Source of the DNA: Bdellovibrionota bacterium
GTDB lineage: Bacteria > Bdellovibrionota > Bacteriovoracia > Bacteriovoracales > Bacteriovoracaceae
NCBI GenBank assembly: GCA_030828105.1
Contig: JAURDE010000005.1
Span: 1-39,013 of the forward strand
DNA length: 39,013 bases
Direction: 5' to 3'
The notes beneath the pieces were generated by a model. The model saw only the letters and a list, made by a program, of their open reading frames with translations, was not told the origin of the DNA and searched no databases. Each line of letters opens with the position of its first letter. The first letter of the stretch is position 1. Positions 1 to 8,064 of the stretch are shown here, in pieces. The translations under genes and the position numbers were made by a program.

Positions 1-26
1 ATTTAAATATGACTTTTTTGGTTTTA

Positions 27-56
27 ATAAAAAAAGGGGATAGAGGCATCCCCTTT
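27..56 (-). terminator. Rho-independent terminator of the phaR-like gene
   Basis: A perfect 9-bp stem (AAAGGGGAT at 33-41 pairing with ATCCCCTTT at 48-56) with a 6-nt loop. Read on the minus strand it is followed directly by a T-rich run, and it begins six bases after the stop codon of the minus-strand gene above it. This is a textbook intrinsic terminator. Confidence 0.85.
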
Positions 57-61
57 AAATA

Positions 62-442
62 TTAATTGAAGGAAATTGTATTAGTATTTTCTGCTTCTTG
101 AGATTCGGAAGCTACAACTTCGGCCGGAACTTCTTTTACAGGTGGAACGTATTCAACACCTTCAAGCTCTCTAATGAAACCGCTAAAAGTCCCTTCTTTT
201 CCTCTAATAACTCTATTGAGGTCTTTAACCATACCGTTATGGGCATGCTTAGTTTCTAGGACATGTAGTAGCTGAATTAAGGTTCTGTAAGTGATATCTT
301 CTTTAGTTTTATTGTCGATAACAGTTACATCGTGACCTTCTCGAATTACAGCGGCAATTTCTTCTAAAGTTACATAACAGCTTTGCTTTGTGTCATAAAG
401 CTTTCTGTTTGCATACCTCTTAATCAGTCTGGAGTTTTCCAT
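62..442 (-). CDS. phaR: Polyhydroxyalkanoate synthesis regulator, DNA-binding domain protein (PhaR type)
   Basis: The N-terminal two thirds (about residues 5-68) reads as the PHB/PHA accumulation regulator DNA-binding domain: an opening RLIKRYANRKLYDT followed by a YVTLEEIAAVIREG helix and VIDNKTKEDIT. PhaR represses phasin and PHA genes and is released by binding nascent polymer granules. The protein is only 126 residues, shorter than typical PhaR proteins of about 180-200, and after residue 95 it carries a low-complexity tail rich in E, V and P instead of the usual C-terminal granule-binding domains. The ATG at 442 has a good AAGGA ribosome site. The family assignment is firm; whether this organism makes PHA cannot be told from the window, as no phaC, phaP or phaZ is present. 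Confidence 0.85.
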   Translation of the reverse strand: MENSRLIKRYANRKLYDTKQSCYVTLEEIAAVIREGHDVTVIDNKTKEDITYRTLIQLLHVLETKHAHNGMVKDLNRVIRGKEGTFSGFIRELEGVEYVPPVKEVPAEVVASESQEAENTNTISFN

Positions 443-571
443 TGTTTTTCCTTTGTTTATAAAAAGATATGGCTTTCTAACATCATGCTAAGGCTCGTGT
501 CTAGATATTATACACGGCAAGATTTCTTAAAATTTCTTACATTTATTAAGTGTCTAAAATTATTGTTACCA

Positions 572-608
572 TTGTTCTTATGCTGCATTGATGCTTATAA
601 TGCTGCAT
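572..608 (+). promoter_or_regulatory. Promoter with TATAAT box flanked by ATGCTGCAT repeats
   Basis: TTGTTC (572-577) and a perfect TATAAT (596-601) are 18 bp apart. Two identical 9-mers, ATGCTGCAT (580-588 and 600-608), lie exactly 20 bp apart; each is a near-palindrome ATGC-N-GCAT, one in the spacer and one over the end of the -10 box. The arrangement resembles two operator half-sites on one face of the helix. The promoter points toward the leader ORF at 640 and the gene at 712. The regulator is unknown; the neighbouring PhaR-type protein is a candidate. Confidence 0.55.
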
Positions 609-639
609 GTTATATTAACTAAAATAAGAGTGTATCTTT

Positions 640-705
640 ATGTTAAAATACAAACATAACAATTTTGAAACGCCTACCCCCTATAACCAAGATTATATGG
701 GGTAA
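640..705 (+). CDS. Putative 21-residue leader peptide
   Basis: An ATG-started 21-codon frame (beginning MLKYKHNNFE, ending QDYMG) with an AAGAG about 9 nt upstream. Its stop TAA (703-705) ends six bases before the TTG start of the next gene. Its last codons run through the hairpin at 678-702 that buries the GGGG upstream of that start, so ribosomes here would unfold it. An ORF this short could arise by chance; position is the only argument for it. Confidence 0.3.
   Translation: MLKYKHNNFETPTPYNQDYMG
678..702 (+). promoter_or_regulatory. Hairpin sequestering the ribosome site of the gene at 712
   Basis: CCCCTATAA (678-686) pairs with TTATA-T-GGGG (693-702), giving nine base pairs, one bulged T and a 6-nt loop. 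The GGGG arm (699-702) is the only Shine-Dalgarno-like sequence before the TTG at 712, so the fold would hide it. Confidence 0.45.
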
Positions 706-711
706 CTTAAA

Positions 712-2511
712 TTGGGCCGTATTATGGTTTTATTCTCTTTTTTATTAATTACACCTCTTATATTTGCTGAAGAATATGTCCGTCAGACAGACCTCATGGC
801 CGAAATATACAACCGACCAGAAGTCCAAAACCGCTTAAAAAAATGTAAAGAATATCTTCAAGAAAGAAGCTCCGCTGATGACGGTAAAAATATCTATCGC
901 TGCTTAATTGAAGGTGAAAAAGATGAATATGGTTACGCCATTGAACCAATCGATCCAAATCTTATGAAAGAACTGGTCAAAAAAATTGAAAGTAAAAAAG
1001 GTGAAAAAAAACCAGAATTTGAAGGACTCCAAATCACCAAAATCAAACAATCTGAATCTGACCAGGCCCTAAAAAACCTAGAAGACTTTTTCACTAAAAA
1101 ACTTGAAAAAAGTCTTTACGGTGACGTTAAAAAAGGAGTTCCAGGGCTCGTTGATCACAAAGTCTTTCATGATTTATACGAAAAACAAGTTGGTAAAAAT
1201 ATCATTTCTGGGATCAGCTCCTATTGCATTGAGGCCTCAAGATCAAGGGCCTATATTTTATTTAAGGATGAGAATACAAACCTAAAGATAAAAAAAGAAA
1301 ACCTCAACAATTTAAGTCAATACAAGGAAAAAATAAATCAGGCATACGAAGACTGGAGCGTTTGCATGAACGTTCTTCAGTATATTTGTCATGCTGGAGA
1401 GTACAAGGATAAGGAAGGAAAAATCATCTATGATTATAAAGGACTAGGAAAGACGCCTCCGCAAGTAAGAATACAAACTATCCCCTCACCCCTTATTTTT
1501 AGCCTTGATGACGTTGAGTACTCCCGTCAAAGAACATGTACTCTCATTAGATTCATTAAGGACTCGAGACAAACCCTTATAAAAGTGGCCAAAATCAAAA
1601 AGCTTTTAGCAAACTTGGCCGACCCGAAAACAAGTATAGATTTAAATAACCCTAACCTAATCTCACTTGATTTCTCAGAAGAGCGCAGTCTCGATCGCAT
1701 ACTGCAAACTTCATCAAAAGAGTTTCTTTATGGAGGAGATAAAAAAAGTTTTAAATCTGCAAACGATGCACTTATCAATACATTTAAAAACGATTGCGTC
1801 GATAATGGTATCAATATCGATAAATGTAAGCGCCACTTCATCAATCATACTGAAGCAGAAAAAATGGCAGCTGAGGTAACCTTAAAAACTCAGGCCATGG
1901 TAAAAAAATTAGAAAAACATCGCCATGATAAAGAAAAGCTCGAAACTTACCTTCGTGAGGAAGGATATAACAAAAATGAGATTCAAGATATACTCAAGGA
2001 CTCTGATGCTTTTACAAGAATTATCGAAAACTATAGAACCGAACGTAAGTATTTCATAGAACGATTAAGTAACCGTATAAATGAAACTTCCCTACCTCAA
2101 GATAAAGAAGGCAACATAGACTTTGACGCCCAAACCACAAAGGAACGTATAGCAAGCATACAAAAGGAAATAGAATCTCGCTCAGAAAATTTTGAGCAAC
2201 TTATCCATTACAATAACATCATCGAAGGACACCTTGGATTAAAGGATGAGCAAGGAAAAGAAATCGATGAAAAAAACCTAGCTATCCTCTTTAAGGAAGT
2301 TAACGATCGTATCTCTGACCCTGAAGAGAAAAAAGAATACTCTATTAAAATAGATCAAATAAAAGAGCTCCATTCTAAGCTCATTGAAAAAGGCATCTAT
2401 AAAAACGAGGCCCCTCCCATCATTGAAACCATCCCCGTTGAACTTCTTAACGCTCAAGTGTTAAGCTACGGTACCCCTGAGACATATCTCAAAGATGAAA
2501 TACTAAATTGA
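712..2511 (+). CDS. Exported protein of unknown function, helical and cysteine-containing
   Basis: No family recognised. The first 19 residues look like a Sec signal peptide (MGRI, then a hydrophobic stretch ending LIFA before EEYV), so the protein probably ends up in the periplasm or outside. The TTG start is preferred over the ATG four codons later because it supplies the positive n-region residue (Arg3). The mature part is highly charged (many K and E), with long predicted helices and coiled-coil-like stretches around residues 390-560, and scattered cysteines, including two in a CMNVLQYIC segment, which suits disulfide formation after export. It is followed 67 nt later by the acyl-CoA dehydrogenase pair, with no clear terminator between. 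Coding status is secure from length and codon pattern; function is open. Confidence 0.75.
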   Translation: MGRIMVLFSFLLITPLIFAEEYVRQTDLMAEIYNRPEVQNRLKKCKEYLQERSSADDGKNIYRCLIEGEKDEYGYAIEPIDPNLMKELVKKIESKKGEKKPEFEGLQITKIKQSESDQALKNLEDFFTKKLEKSLYGDVKKGVPGLVDHKVFHDLYEKQVGKNIISGISSYCIEASRSRAYILFKDENTNLKIKKENLNNLSQYKEKINQAYEDWSVCMNVLQYICHAGEYKDKEGKIIYDYKGLGKTPPQVRIQTIPSPLIFSLDDVEYSRQRTCTLIRFIKDSRQTLIKVAKIKKLLANLADPKTSIDLNNPNLISLDFSEERSLDRILQTSSKEFLYGGDKKSFKSANDALINTFKNDCVDNGINIDKCKRHFINHTEAEKMAAEVTLKTQAMVKKLEKHRHDKEKLETYLREEGYNKNEIQDILKDSDAFTRIIENYRTERKYFIERLSNRINETSLPQDKEGNIDFDAQTTKERIASIQKEIESRSENFEQLIHYNNIIEGHLGLKDEQGKEIDEKNLAILFKEVNDRISDPEEKKEYSIKIDQIKELHSKLIEKGIYKNEAPPIIETIPVELLNAQVLSYGTPETYLKDEILN

Positions 2512-2578
2512 CTCAGCATTTCTTTCCTCATGATGCCCCATAATGCTAAGCTTTCCCGTTCTAAAAAAGGAGATTTTC

Positions 2579-4336
2579 GTGAACTTTTACAGCGATGTGC
2601 CAGAATGGAAATGGATGTTTAAAAATGCAATTGATTGGGAAAAGGTTATACCCCTGTACTACCCGACTTTTCCCACTCCAGATGGATTCGAATCCAAAGA
2701 AGAAATTATACCATTTTTAGAAGAACTAGCAGACCAAACTGGTGCATGGGCCGGAAGTGAGCAGGCCATCGCAGATGCTAGGGCCATGGATGAAAAAGGG
2801 CCTGGAGAAGTAAAAGACGGTCTCACTATACCCAATGAGTACCTCTCTAGAATTTATAAACAAGCCACTGAACTTGGAATATTTGGACTCTCCATGCCTC
2901 CTGAATACGGTGGAATGGGCGTTCCTGCTTCACTCCATATGACCGTTCTAGGACAAGGATCAAGATCCTCTCTCGGGGTTAGTACCCAACTCGCCTTCTT
3001 TACCTCCATCGCTGATATGATTAACAGATATTGCGACCAAGAAGATAGAGAAAGACTCATACCTGAAATTATCGCAGGAAATATTTCAGGCTCTATGTGC
3101 TTAACAGAACCTGGATGTGGCTCTGATTTATCTATGATCAAAACAACGGCCATGCCACAAGATAATGGGACTTATCTCATCAATGGTACAAAATGCTTCA
3201 TCTCTAATGGTGGCGGCGGTATAGGGCTCGTTCTGGCCAAAACACCAAACGCACCTGAAGGTTTAAAAGGTATTTCAATGTTTCTCGTTGAACAGAAAAT
3301 ACCTGAAAAAGAAGGCCTAAACTATTATGTTTCTAAAAATGAAGAAAAAATGGGCCTTCATGCTTCCTTTACTTGCGAAGTTGTTTACGAAAACTCAGTG
3401 GGTAAACTTATAGGTGAAGAAAATGAAGGATTTAAGATGATGCTTCACCTTATGAATGAAGCGAGATTGGCCGTTGGTTTCCAGGCCTTAGGTATCATCG
3501 AAGCTTCCTTGGCCTATGCAAATGATTATGCCAAACAAAGAGTGGCCTTTGGCTCTCCTATCGCAGAACTTCCTCTTATGAAAAGAAATCTCGACGATTA
3601 CGAAACTGAGATGAATGCCATAAGAGCTCTTTTGATGGATACCACATCCCACTTCGATATCTTCACTAAACTTGACCTTAAAAAGCATCACACAAATGAT
3701 CTTACTGAAGAAGAACAAGAAATGTTTGAAGAAGCAGGTAAATGGGTGAGAAAGAGAACTCCCCTAGTCAAATATTACTCCTGTGAAAAGGCCACTGAAC
3801 TTTCCCAAAGGGCCATTCAGGTTCTTGGTGGATACGGTTTCATGAAGGAGTACCCTGTTGAAATGTTTCACAGAGACTCATTTGCTCCTCTTCTTTATGA
3901 AGGAACCTCACAGATTCAGGCCCTTATGGCACTTAAAGATCTCGTTAAATACGCAATGAAAGATCCAAAAACATTCTTTACCAATATTATGGATAAACAT
4001 CCTAGTACAGAAATTGGTGGTAATGAATGGACAAGAAATTACAAAAAGGCCCATTACAGATTTAAAAAGAAAATGATGGGTCTACTTGTAAAAACACTAA
4101 AGCCAAAAAATGGTAAAAACATTTTTAACCTTAAAGCATGGACTGAACTAGAGAGCATAAACAAACTTATGACACATGCTGAAACCCTTTGCCAGGCCCT
4201 TAGCTACACCGAAACCCTAAGAGTACTGTGCGATCACGCTAATCAGGATCAACAAAGAGTGAAGCTCTTTAATGATTACTATACTCTCGTATATCCAAGA
4301 CTTGAGGCCATATACGCTGACTGGTCGATAAGATAG
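2579..4336 (+). CDS. Acyl-CoA dehydrogenase, long (DmdC/FadE5-like) type, copy 1
   Basis: A 585-residue flavoprotein that should oxidise acyl-CoA to 2-enoyl-CoA with FAD. Recognisable parts: an N-terminal extension, the FAD/substrate-binding segment CLTEPGCGSD, ISNGGGG, and the catalytic-base motif LLYEGTSQIQ, with Glu at about residue 441. The length and the C-terminal extension past residue 465 match the roughly 590-residue subfamily that includes 3-methylmercaptopropionyl-CoA dehydrogenase (DmdC), rather than the 380-residue classical enzymes. The GTG at 2579 is chosen over an ATG 36 bases upstream because AAAAAAGGAG lies just before it and because the downstream paralogue starts at the same GTG-AAC-TTT-TAC. 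Substrate cannot be assigned from sequence alone; no DMSP genes are nearby. Confidence 0.9.
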   Translation: MNFYSDVPEWKWMFKNAIDWEKVIPLYYPTFPTPDGFESKEEIIPFLEELADQTGAWAGSEQAIADARAMDEKGPGEVKDGLTIPNEYLSRIYKQATELGIFGLSMPPEYGGMGVPASLHMTVLGQGSRSSLGVSTQLAFFTSIADMINRYCDQEDRERLIPEIIAGNISGSMCLTEPGCGSDLSMIKTTAMPQDNGTYLINGTKCFISNGGGGIGLVLAKTPNAPEGLKGISMFLVEQKIPEKEGLNYYVSKNEEKMGLHASFTCEVVYENSVGKLIGEENEGFKMMLHLMNEARLAVGFQALGIIEASLAYANDYAKQRVAFGSPIAELPLMKRNLDDYETEMNAIRALLMDTTSHFDIFTKLDLKKHHTNDLTEEEQEMFEEAGKWVRKRTPLVKYYSCEKATELSQRAIQVLGGYGFMKEYPVEMFHRDSFAPLLYEGTSQIQALMALKDLVKYAMKDPKTFFTNIMDKHPSTEIGGNEWTRNYKKAHYRFKKKMMGLLVKTLKPKNGKNIFNLKAWTELESINKLMTHAETLCQALSYTETLRVLCDHANQDQQRVKLFNDYYTLVYPRLEAIYADWSIR

Positions 4337-4346
4337 CCCCTAAACA

Positions 4347-4374
4347 TTAAGAGGAGGCTTAGGCTTCCTCTTAA
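4347..4374. terminator. Inverted repeat between the two acyl-CoA dehydrogenase genes
   Basis: TTAAGAGGAGGC (4347-4358) pairs with GCTTCCTCTTAA (4363-4374) across a 4-nt TTAG loop; one pair is G-U. It begins 10 bases after the first gene's stop. There is no T-run on the plus strand, so it may attenuate or stabilise the mRNA rather than terminate transcription. Confidence 0.4.
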
Positions 4375-4464
4375 CTGACTCTAGCACTCACCTTTTACTC
4401 AATTGTCATTCCTTACTTACTCTGGATAAAATATATTCGTTAACAACAAATCAAAGGATGAGAT

Positions 4465-6261
4465 GTGAACTTTTACACAGACGAACCAGAATGGAAATGG
4501 ATGTTTAAAAACGCAATTGATTGGAAGACCATTCTTCCTATGTACTATCCTGAGTTTCCCACTGAAGATGGAATTCAAAATGAAGAAGAGCTCATAGGCT
4601 TTTTTGAAGAACTCCTCACTCAGATAGGCGATTGGACCGGTAATACTTTATATCAAAGAGCTGAAGAACTCGACCGTGTCGGTGCAGGTGAAGTTAAAGA
4701 TGGTAGGACAATTCCCTCAGAACCCCTCGAAAAAACTTATAAAGAGGCATTAGAGCTTGGATTCCATAGTTTAGGTCTACCAAAACAATGGGGCGGCATG
4801 GGTTTACCCCCAGCTGTTGGTGGAATAGGATTATCAGGATTGGCAAGAGCATGTGGTTCATCCATGGTTCAACTCTCCTTTTACGGCTCAATTGCAGAGA
4901 TGATTAACCGTTTTGGTGATCAAGAAGATAAAGAAAGACTTATTCCCAAAATTATGAACGGTGAACTTAGTGGGGCCATGTGTATTACAGAACCTGGTTT
5001 TGGCTCTGATGTCGGATCCATCACGACCACAGCGACAAAAAGAGACGACGGCCTTTATGATATTAATGGTTCGAAAATTTTTATCACCAACGGTGGTGGT
5101 GGTGTTCAGCTCGTTTTAGCAAAAATTAAAGACCAGATTAAGGATAAAGACCCTAATGATCCTAGACAACGCCTGCTTGGACTAAAAGAAATTTCCATGT
5201 TCCTAGTAGAACAAGACCATCCACTTAAAGAAGGTAATAATTTTCATGTGGCAAAAAATGAAGATAAGATGGGCCTTCATGGATCCTTCACTTGTGAAAT
5301 CGTATATGAGAACTCCGTAGGCAAACTCATGGGTGAGCCTAACCAAGGCTTCACCTACATGCTTCATCTTATGAATGCAGCGAGATTAGTCTGCGGTGTT
5401 CAGGCACTCGGAGGGATAGAGAATTGTCTGGCCTATGTAAGACAATATGCTCACGACAGAGAACAATTTGGAAAAAGACTTATTGATCTTCCTCTTTATA
5501 AAAGAAACCTCACTGACTGGGAAACAGAAAGAGATGCTCTCAGGGCCTTTGTCGTCGATACATTTAACCAATTCGATGTTCACCAATATTATGATCTTAA
5601 ACAACGTTCTCAAGGTGAGCTTACAAAAGAAGAGAAAAAAGCTTACGAAGAAGCAAAGATATGGACACGAAAAAGAACTCCGCTTCTTAAATATTATGCA
5701 ACGGAGGCCTTTACTTCTCTTTCACAAAAGGCCATTCAAGCACTAGGTGGATATGGTTTCATTAGGGATTACCCTATGGAAAGACTACACCGCGATAGTT
5801 TCGCGCCTCTTCTCTATGAAGGGACCTCTCAAATTCAGGCCCTCATGACACTAAAGGATCTTCTTAAATATGCAATGAATGACCCGAAACGATTTATGGC
5901 CAATATTTTCTTTAACCATCCTGGTAAAGATATCTTGGGAGGTTCTTCAAAGTGGGAAGAGGACTTCACCTCTAGACATTACCGATTCAAAAAGAGACTT
6001 CTTAAATTGCTTTATGAAAAACTTGATCCACCAAAAAGCTTTAAGGTCTTTGACTTTGAAGGTTGGGTTAATGAAGAGCGTATTGGTCACCTTATGGAGC
6101 ATGCTGAAACTCTATGTCAAGCTTCGGCCTATTTTGAAGTCATGAGAGTTCTCGCTGCTCATGCCAATAAAGATGAACAAAGAGCTGATCTCTATTTTAG
6201 ATATTCTCGCCTTGTCGATTCAAGATTAGAGGCTATTTATAGAGACTGGGTTGTTAGATAG
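4465..6261 (+). CDS. Acyl-CoA dehydrogenase, long (DmdC/FadE5-like) type, copy 2
   Basis: A 598-residue paralogue of the preceding gene; 18 of the first 20 residues are the same, and the nucleotide starts are nearly identical. It keeps CITEPGFGSD, ITNGGGG and the catalytic-base motif LLYEGTSQIQ, with Glu at about residue 452. It differs by an insertion near residues 220-240 (a charged KDQIKDKDPNDPRQR stretch) next to the acyl-binding region, which suggests different chain-length or substrate preference. GTG start, with a GATGAG purine stretch upstream. The 128-bp spacer from copy 1 carries the inverted repeat at 4347-4374. The last eight bases overlap the end of the convergent histidine kinase gene. 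Confidence 0.9.
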   Translation: MNFYTDEPEWKWMFKNAIDWKTILPMYYPEFPTEDGIQNEEELIGFFEELLTQIGDWTGNTLYQRAEELDRVGAGEVKDGRTIPSEPLEKTYKEALELGFHSLGLPKQWGGMGLPPAVGGIGLSGLARACGSSMVQLSFYGSIAEMINRFGDQEDKERLIPKIMNGELSGAMCITEPGFGSDVGSITTTATKRDDGLYDINGSKIFITNGGGGVQLVLAKIKDQIKDKDPNDPRQRLLGLKEISMFLVEQDHPLKEGNNFHVAKNEDKMGLHGSFTCEIVYENSVGKLMGEPNQGFTYMLHLMNAARLVCGVQALGGIENCLAYVRQYAHDREQFGKRLIDLPLYKRNLTDWETERDALRAFVVDTFNQFDVHQYYDLKQRSQGELTKEEKKAYEEAKIWTRKRTPLLKYYATEAFTSLSQKAIQALGGYGFIRDYPMERLHRDSFAPLLYEGTSQIQALMTLKDLLKYAMNDPKRFMANIFFNHPGKDILGGSSKWEEDFTSRHYRFKKRLLKLLYEKLDPPKSFKVFDFEGWVNEERIGHLMEHAETLCQASAYFEVMRVLAAHANKDEQRADLYFRYSRLVDSRLEAIYRDWVVR

Positions 6262-7135
6262 CTATTTTTTCTTTAAGGTTCTTCCAAAGACGTATTGAAA
6301 CTAGAGTTCCTGGAGAGTTGGGATGATTTTTTTCTTCCCAGCTCTCTATTACTATATCCCCATCAAAAGATTCAATAAATTTTTTAACAATAGGCATACC
6401 AAAGCCTGTTCCAATTTCTCCTTCCGTGCCTTGTCTCGATGTGGCCTCTGAAACAGAAAATAAATTCGCCAGTATTTTTTCGCTCATACCAACGCCATAA
6501 TCTCTAACACAAATGACTGCTGTTTCATTATCACTATATATATCAAGTTTAATCTCACCGCCCCTTTTGGAAAACTTAATCGCATTGGTCAGAATATTGA
6601 CAAGAACAGAATTGATAAACGAGTTTCTATAAATGAGGATATCTAAATCCTTTTCTATAGTAATATTCATAACAATATCTTTTTCTTTTATTTTATGACT
6701 TAAAACTTCAATGACTTCCATCACACATTCATCGGCATTAAAAAAACCCAACTCTAACTCAAGTTTTCCCTCATCCACTTGAAGATAGTTTCTTACATCA
6801 TCAATCGTATAGAGGCTTTTCTCTAAAGATCGCTTAAGGATATTCATTAATGTATCTCTTTGCTCTTGAGGTGTTGACTCTAATACATTCAACGTTGATT
6901 TCATCGCAGCTAAAGGGGTGAGAAGATCATGACATAAAATATGATTAAGTTGTCGGGCCCGTGTAATTTCTTTGAGGTGTTCTTTTTCTAAAATCTCATG
7001 TTTTCTTTTTAGAAGGGAAAGCTTTTTCAACAACATATTGATTTCGGAAATAAAATCTTCTTTCCCAGAAATCTCATTTTTAAAAGCATCATTGTTGATT
7101 ATTTCTTGAAGGTCTTTTTTTAATTTACTACTCAA
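6254..7135 (-). CDS. Soluble sensor histidine kinase
   Basis: A 293-residue two-component kinase. A coiled coil (about residues 28-60) leads into the H-box NHILCHDLLTPLA, with phospho-acceptor His69, then the catalytic ATPase domain: N-box NILTNAIKFS (180-189), G1 box RDYGVGMS (211-218) and G2 box GTGFGMPIV (242-250). All boxes needed for activity are present. There is no transmembrane segment and no PAS, GAF or receiver domain, so the input must come from a partner. TTG start with GGAG seven bases upstream, 15 bases after the small membrane protein gene, so the two are very likely co-transcribed. No response regulator gene lies in the window. Target unknown. Confidence 0.9.
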   Translation of the reverse strand: MSSKLKKDLQEIINNDAFKNEISGKEDFISEINMLLKKLSLLKRKHEILEKEHLKEITRARQLNHILCHDLLTPLAAMKSTLNVLESTPQEQRDTLMNILKRSLEKSLYTIDDVRNYLQVDEGKLELELGFFNADECVMEVIEVLSHKIKEKDIVMNITIEKDLDILIYRNSFINSVLVNILTNAIKFSKRGGEIKLDIYSDNETAVICVRDYGVGMSEKILANLFSVSEATSRQGTEGEIGTGFGMPIVKKFIESFDGDIVIESWEEKNHPNSPGTLVSIRLWKNLKEKIAI

Positions 7136-7150
7136 CTAAAGGCTCCAGTC

Positions 7151-7330
7151 TTATGCGGCCCTCTTAGTGTCCTCGGACTCTTTCTTTTCCTTCATCTCAA
7201 CATCCTTTTTAAGATGCTCTTCATCAATTTCGAAATGCCCTTTTAGCCACAGGTAATGACCTATGGCCAAAACACCCATGCTTACTGCTAGAAGACCACC
7301 AATAATATACATTGAAAGATCACTTTTCAT
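7151..7330 (-). CDS. 59-residue single-pass membrane protein
   Basis: A short ORF beginning MKSDLSMYIIGGLLAVSMGV. Residues 7-28 form one hydrophobic helix rich in G, A, L and V. They are followed by a highly charged tail (many K, E and D) that should lie in the cytoplasm if the N-terminus is outside. An AGGGG ribosome site lies about five bases before the ATG. It sits 31 bases after the upstream lipoprotein gene and 15 bases before the histidine kinase, all on the minus strand. No family recognised. The reasonable guess is a membrane anchor or signal input for the soluble kinase next door. Confidence 0.7.
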   Translation of the reverse strand: MKSDLSMYIIGGLLAVSMGVLAIGHYLWLKGHFEIDEEHLKKDVEMKEKKESEDTKRAA

Positions 7331-7361
7331 ACTACCCCTGTCGGTTTTTATGAGGCAGACT

Positions 7362-8006
7362 TTATGGACGATCTATTAGATAAACCTCATGATTAAATGA
7401 AATTTGTTTTCCTAGGCCACACCATTGACCTTCTTGCCTCTCTAGCACAGAACCAAAACGCTCATCCAAAGTGTTTGTTTGAATCTTATAAGCAAAAACT
7501 TCATTAACTTTCTTTCCGCCTCTTAGCTCTACAATCATATCCTCACCATCTTTAGCGACGAAGTAAAATTGAGACCCTTCCACTTTTCTATCGACCTCTC
7601 TACCACTGATGAGCTGACTACACAGTTTCCCTATATGGCCAGTTCGATCTGAAGGAATCGACCGAACTTCACTTGCAAGAAATCGCCCTGGTCTTCTAAA
7701 CCTAAGAACTCCATTATTATGATCTAAAAGAACTGTTTTCATATAGCTTAATTTCTGAATATCATGACATTGCTTTTGTACCACATGGGCCTTAAGTTGC
7801 TGGGGTGAATTTCTCAAATAAGACTTCAATCTAAAACTTCTAATAGCAAGACAGATCCTAAGGGCCGAAGATTTTTCCCTCTCATCCATTTCACCCACAA
7901 CAGGAGGCAATTGACCTAAGTAAGCCTTAGGATCCACTAGATGCCCATTATCACTACAAGAAATAAGGATTAGGGCCATTATCAAAGCTTTTAGTTCAAC
8001 TCTCAC
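7362..8006 (-). CDS. Lipoprotein of unknown function
   Basis: The N-terminus is a lipoprotein signal: a basic start, a hydrophobic core and the lipobox LISC, with Cys17. The mature 198 residues include a basic helix-rich middle section and a C-terminal part with several beta-strand-like segments and three further cysteines. The GTG start is chosen because the only later ATG (codon 10) would leave too short a signal peptide, and a TAGGG lies upstream. It is the first gene of a probable minus-strand operon with the 59-residue membrane protein and the histidine kinase, so it could be an extracytoplasmic sensor for that kinase. No family recognised. Confidence 0.75.
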   Translation of the reverse strand: MRVELKALIMALILISCSDNGHLVDPKAYLGQLPPVVGEMDEREKSSALRICLAIRSFRLKSYLRNSPQQLKAHVVQKQCHDIQKLSYMKTVLLDHNNGVLRFRRPGRFLASEVRSIPSDRTGHIGKLCSQLISGREVDRKVEGSQFYFVAKDGEDMIVELRGGKKVNEVFAYKIQTNTLDERFGSVLERQEGQWCGLGKQISFNHEVYLIDRP

Positions 8007-8064
8007 CCTACCCTAATCGGCATTTTTCTTGACCAATTTACTATGTTTTTAGTAAATAAAATTT

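Noticed and set aside
383-622. A 79-codon plus-strand open frame across the phaR start
   Set aside because: It is antisense to a well-supported gene, has no ribosome site, and its product (cysteine-rich, many Leu, Phe and Tyr) has no coherent domain pattern.
2854-3153. A 99-codon minus-strand open frame inside the first acyl-CoA dehydrogenase gene
   Set aside because: A shadow of the strongly conserved plus-strand gene; no ribosome site or recognisable domain.
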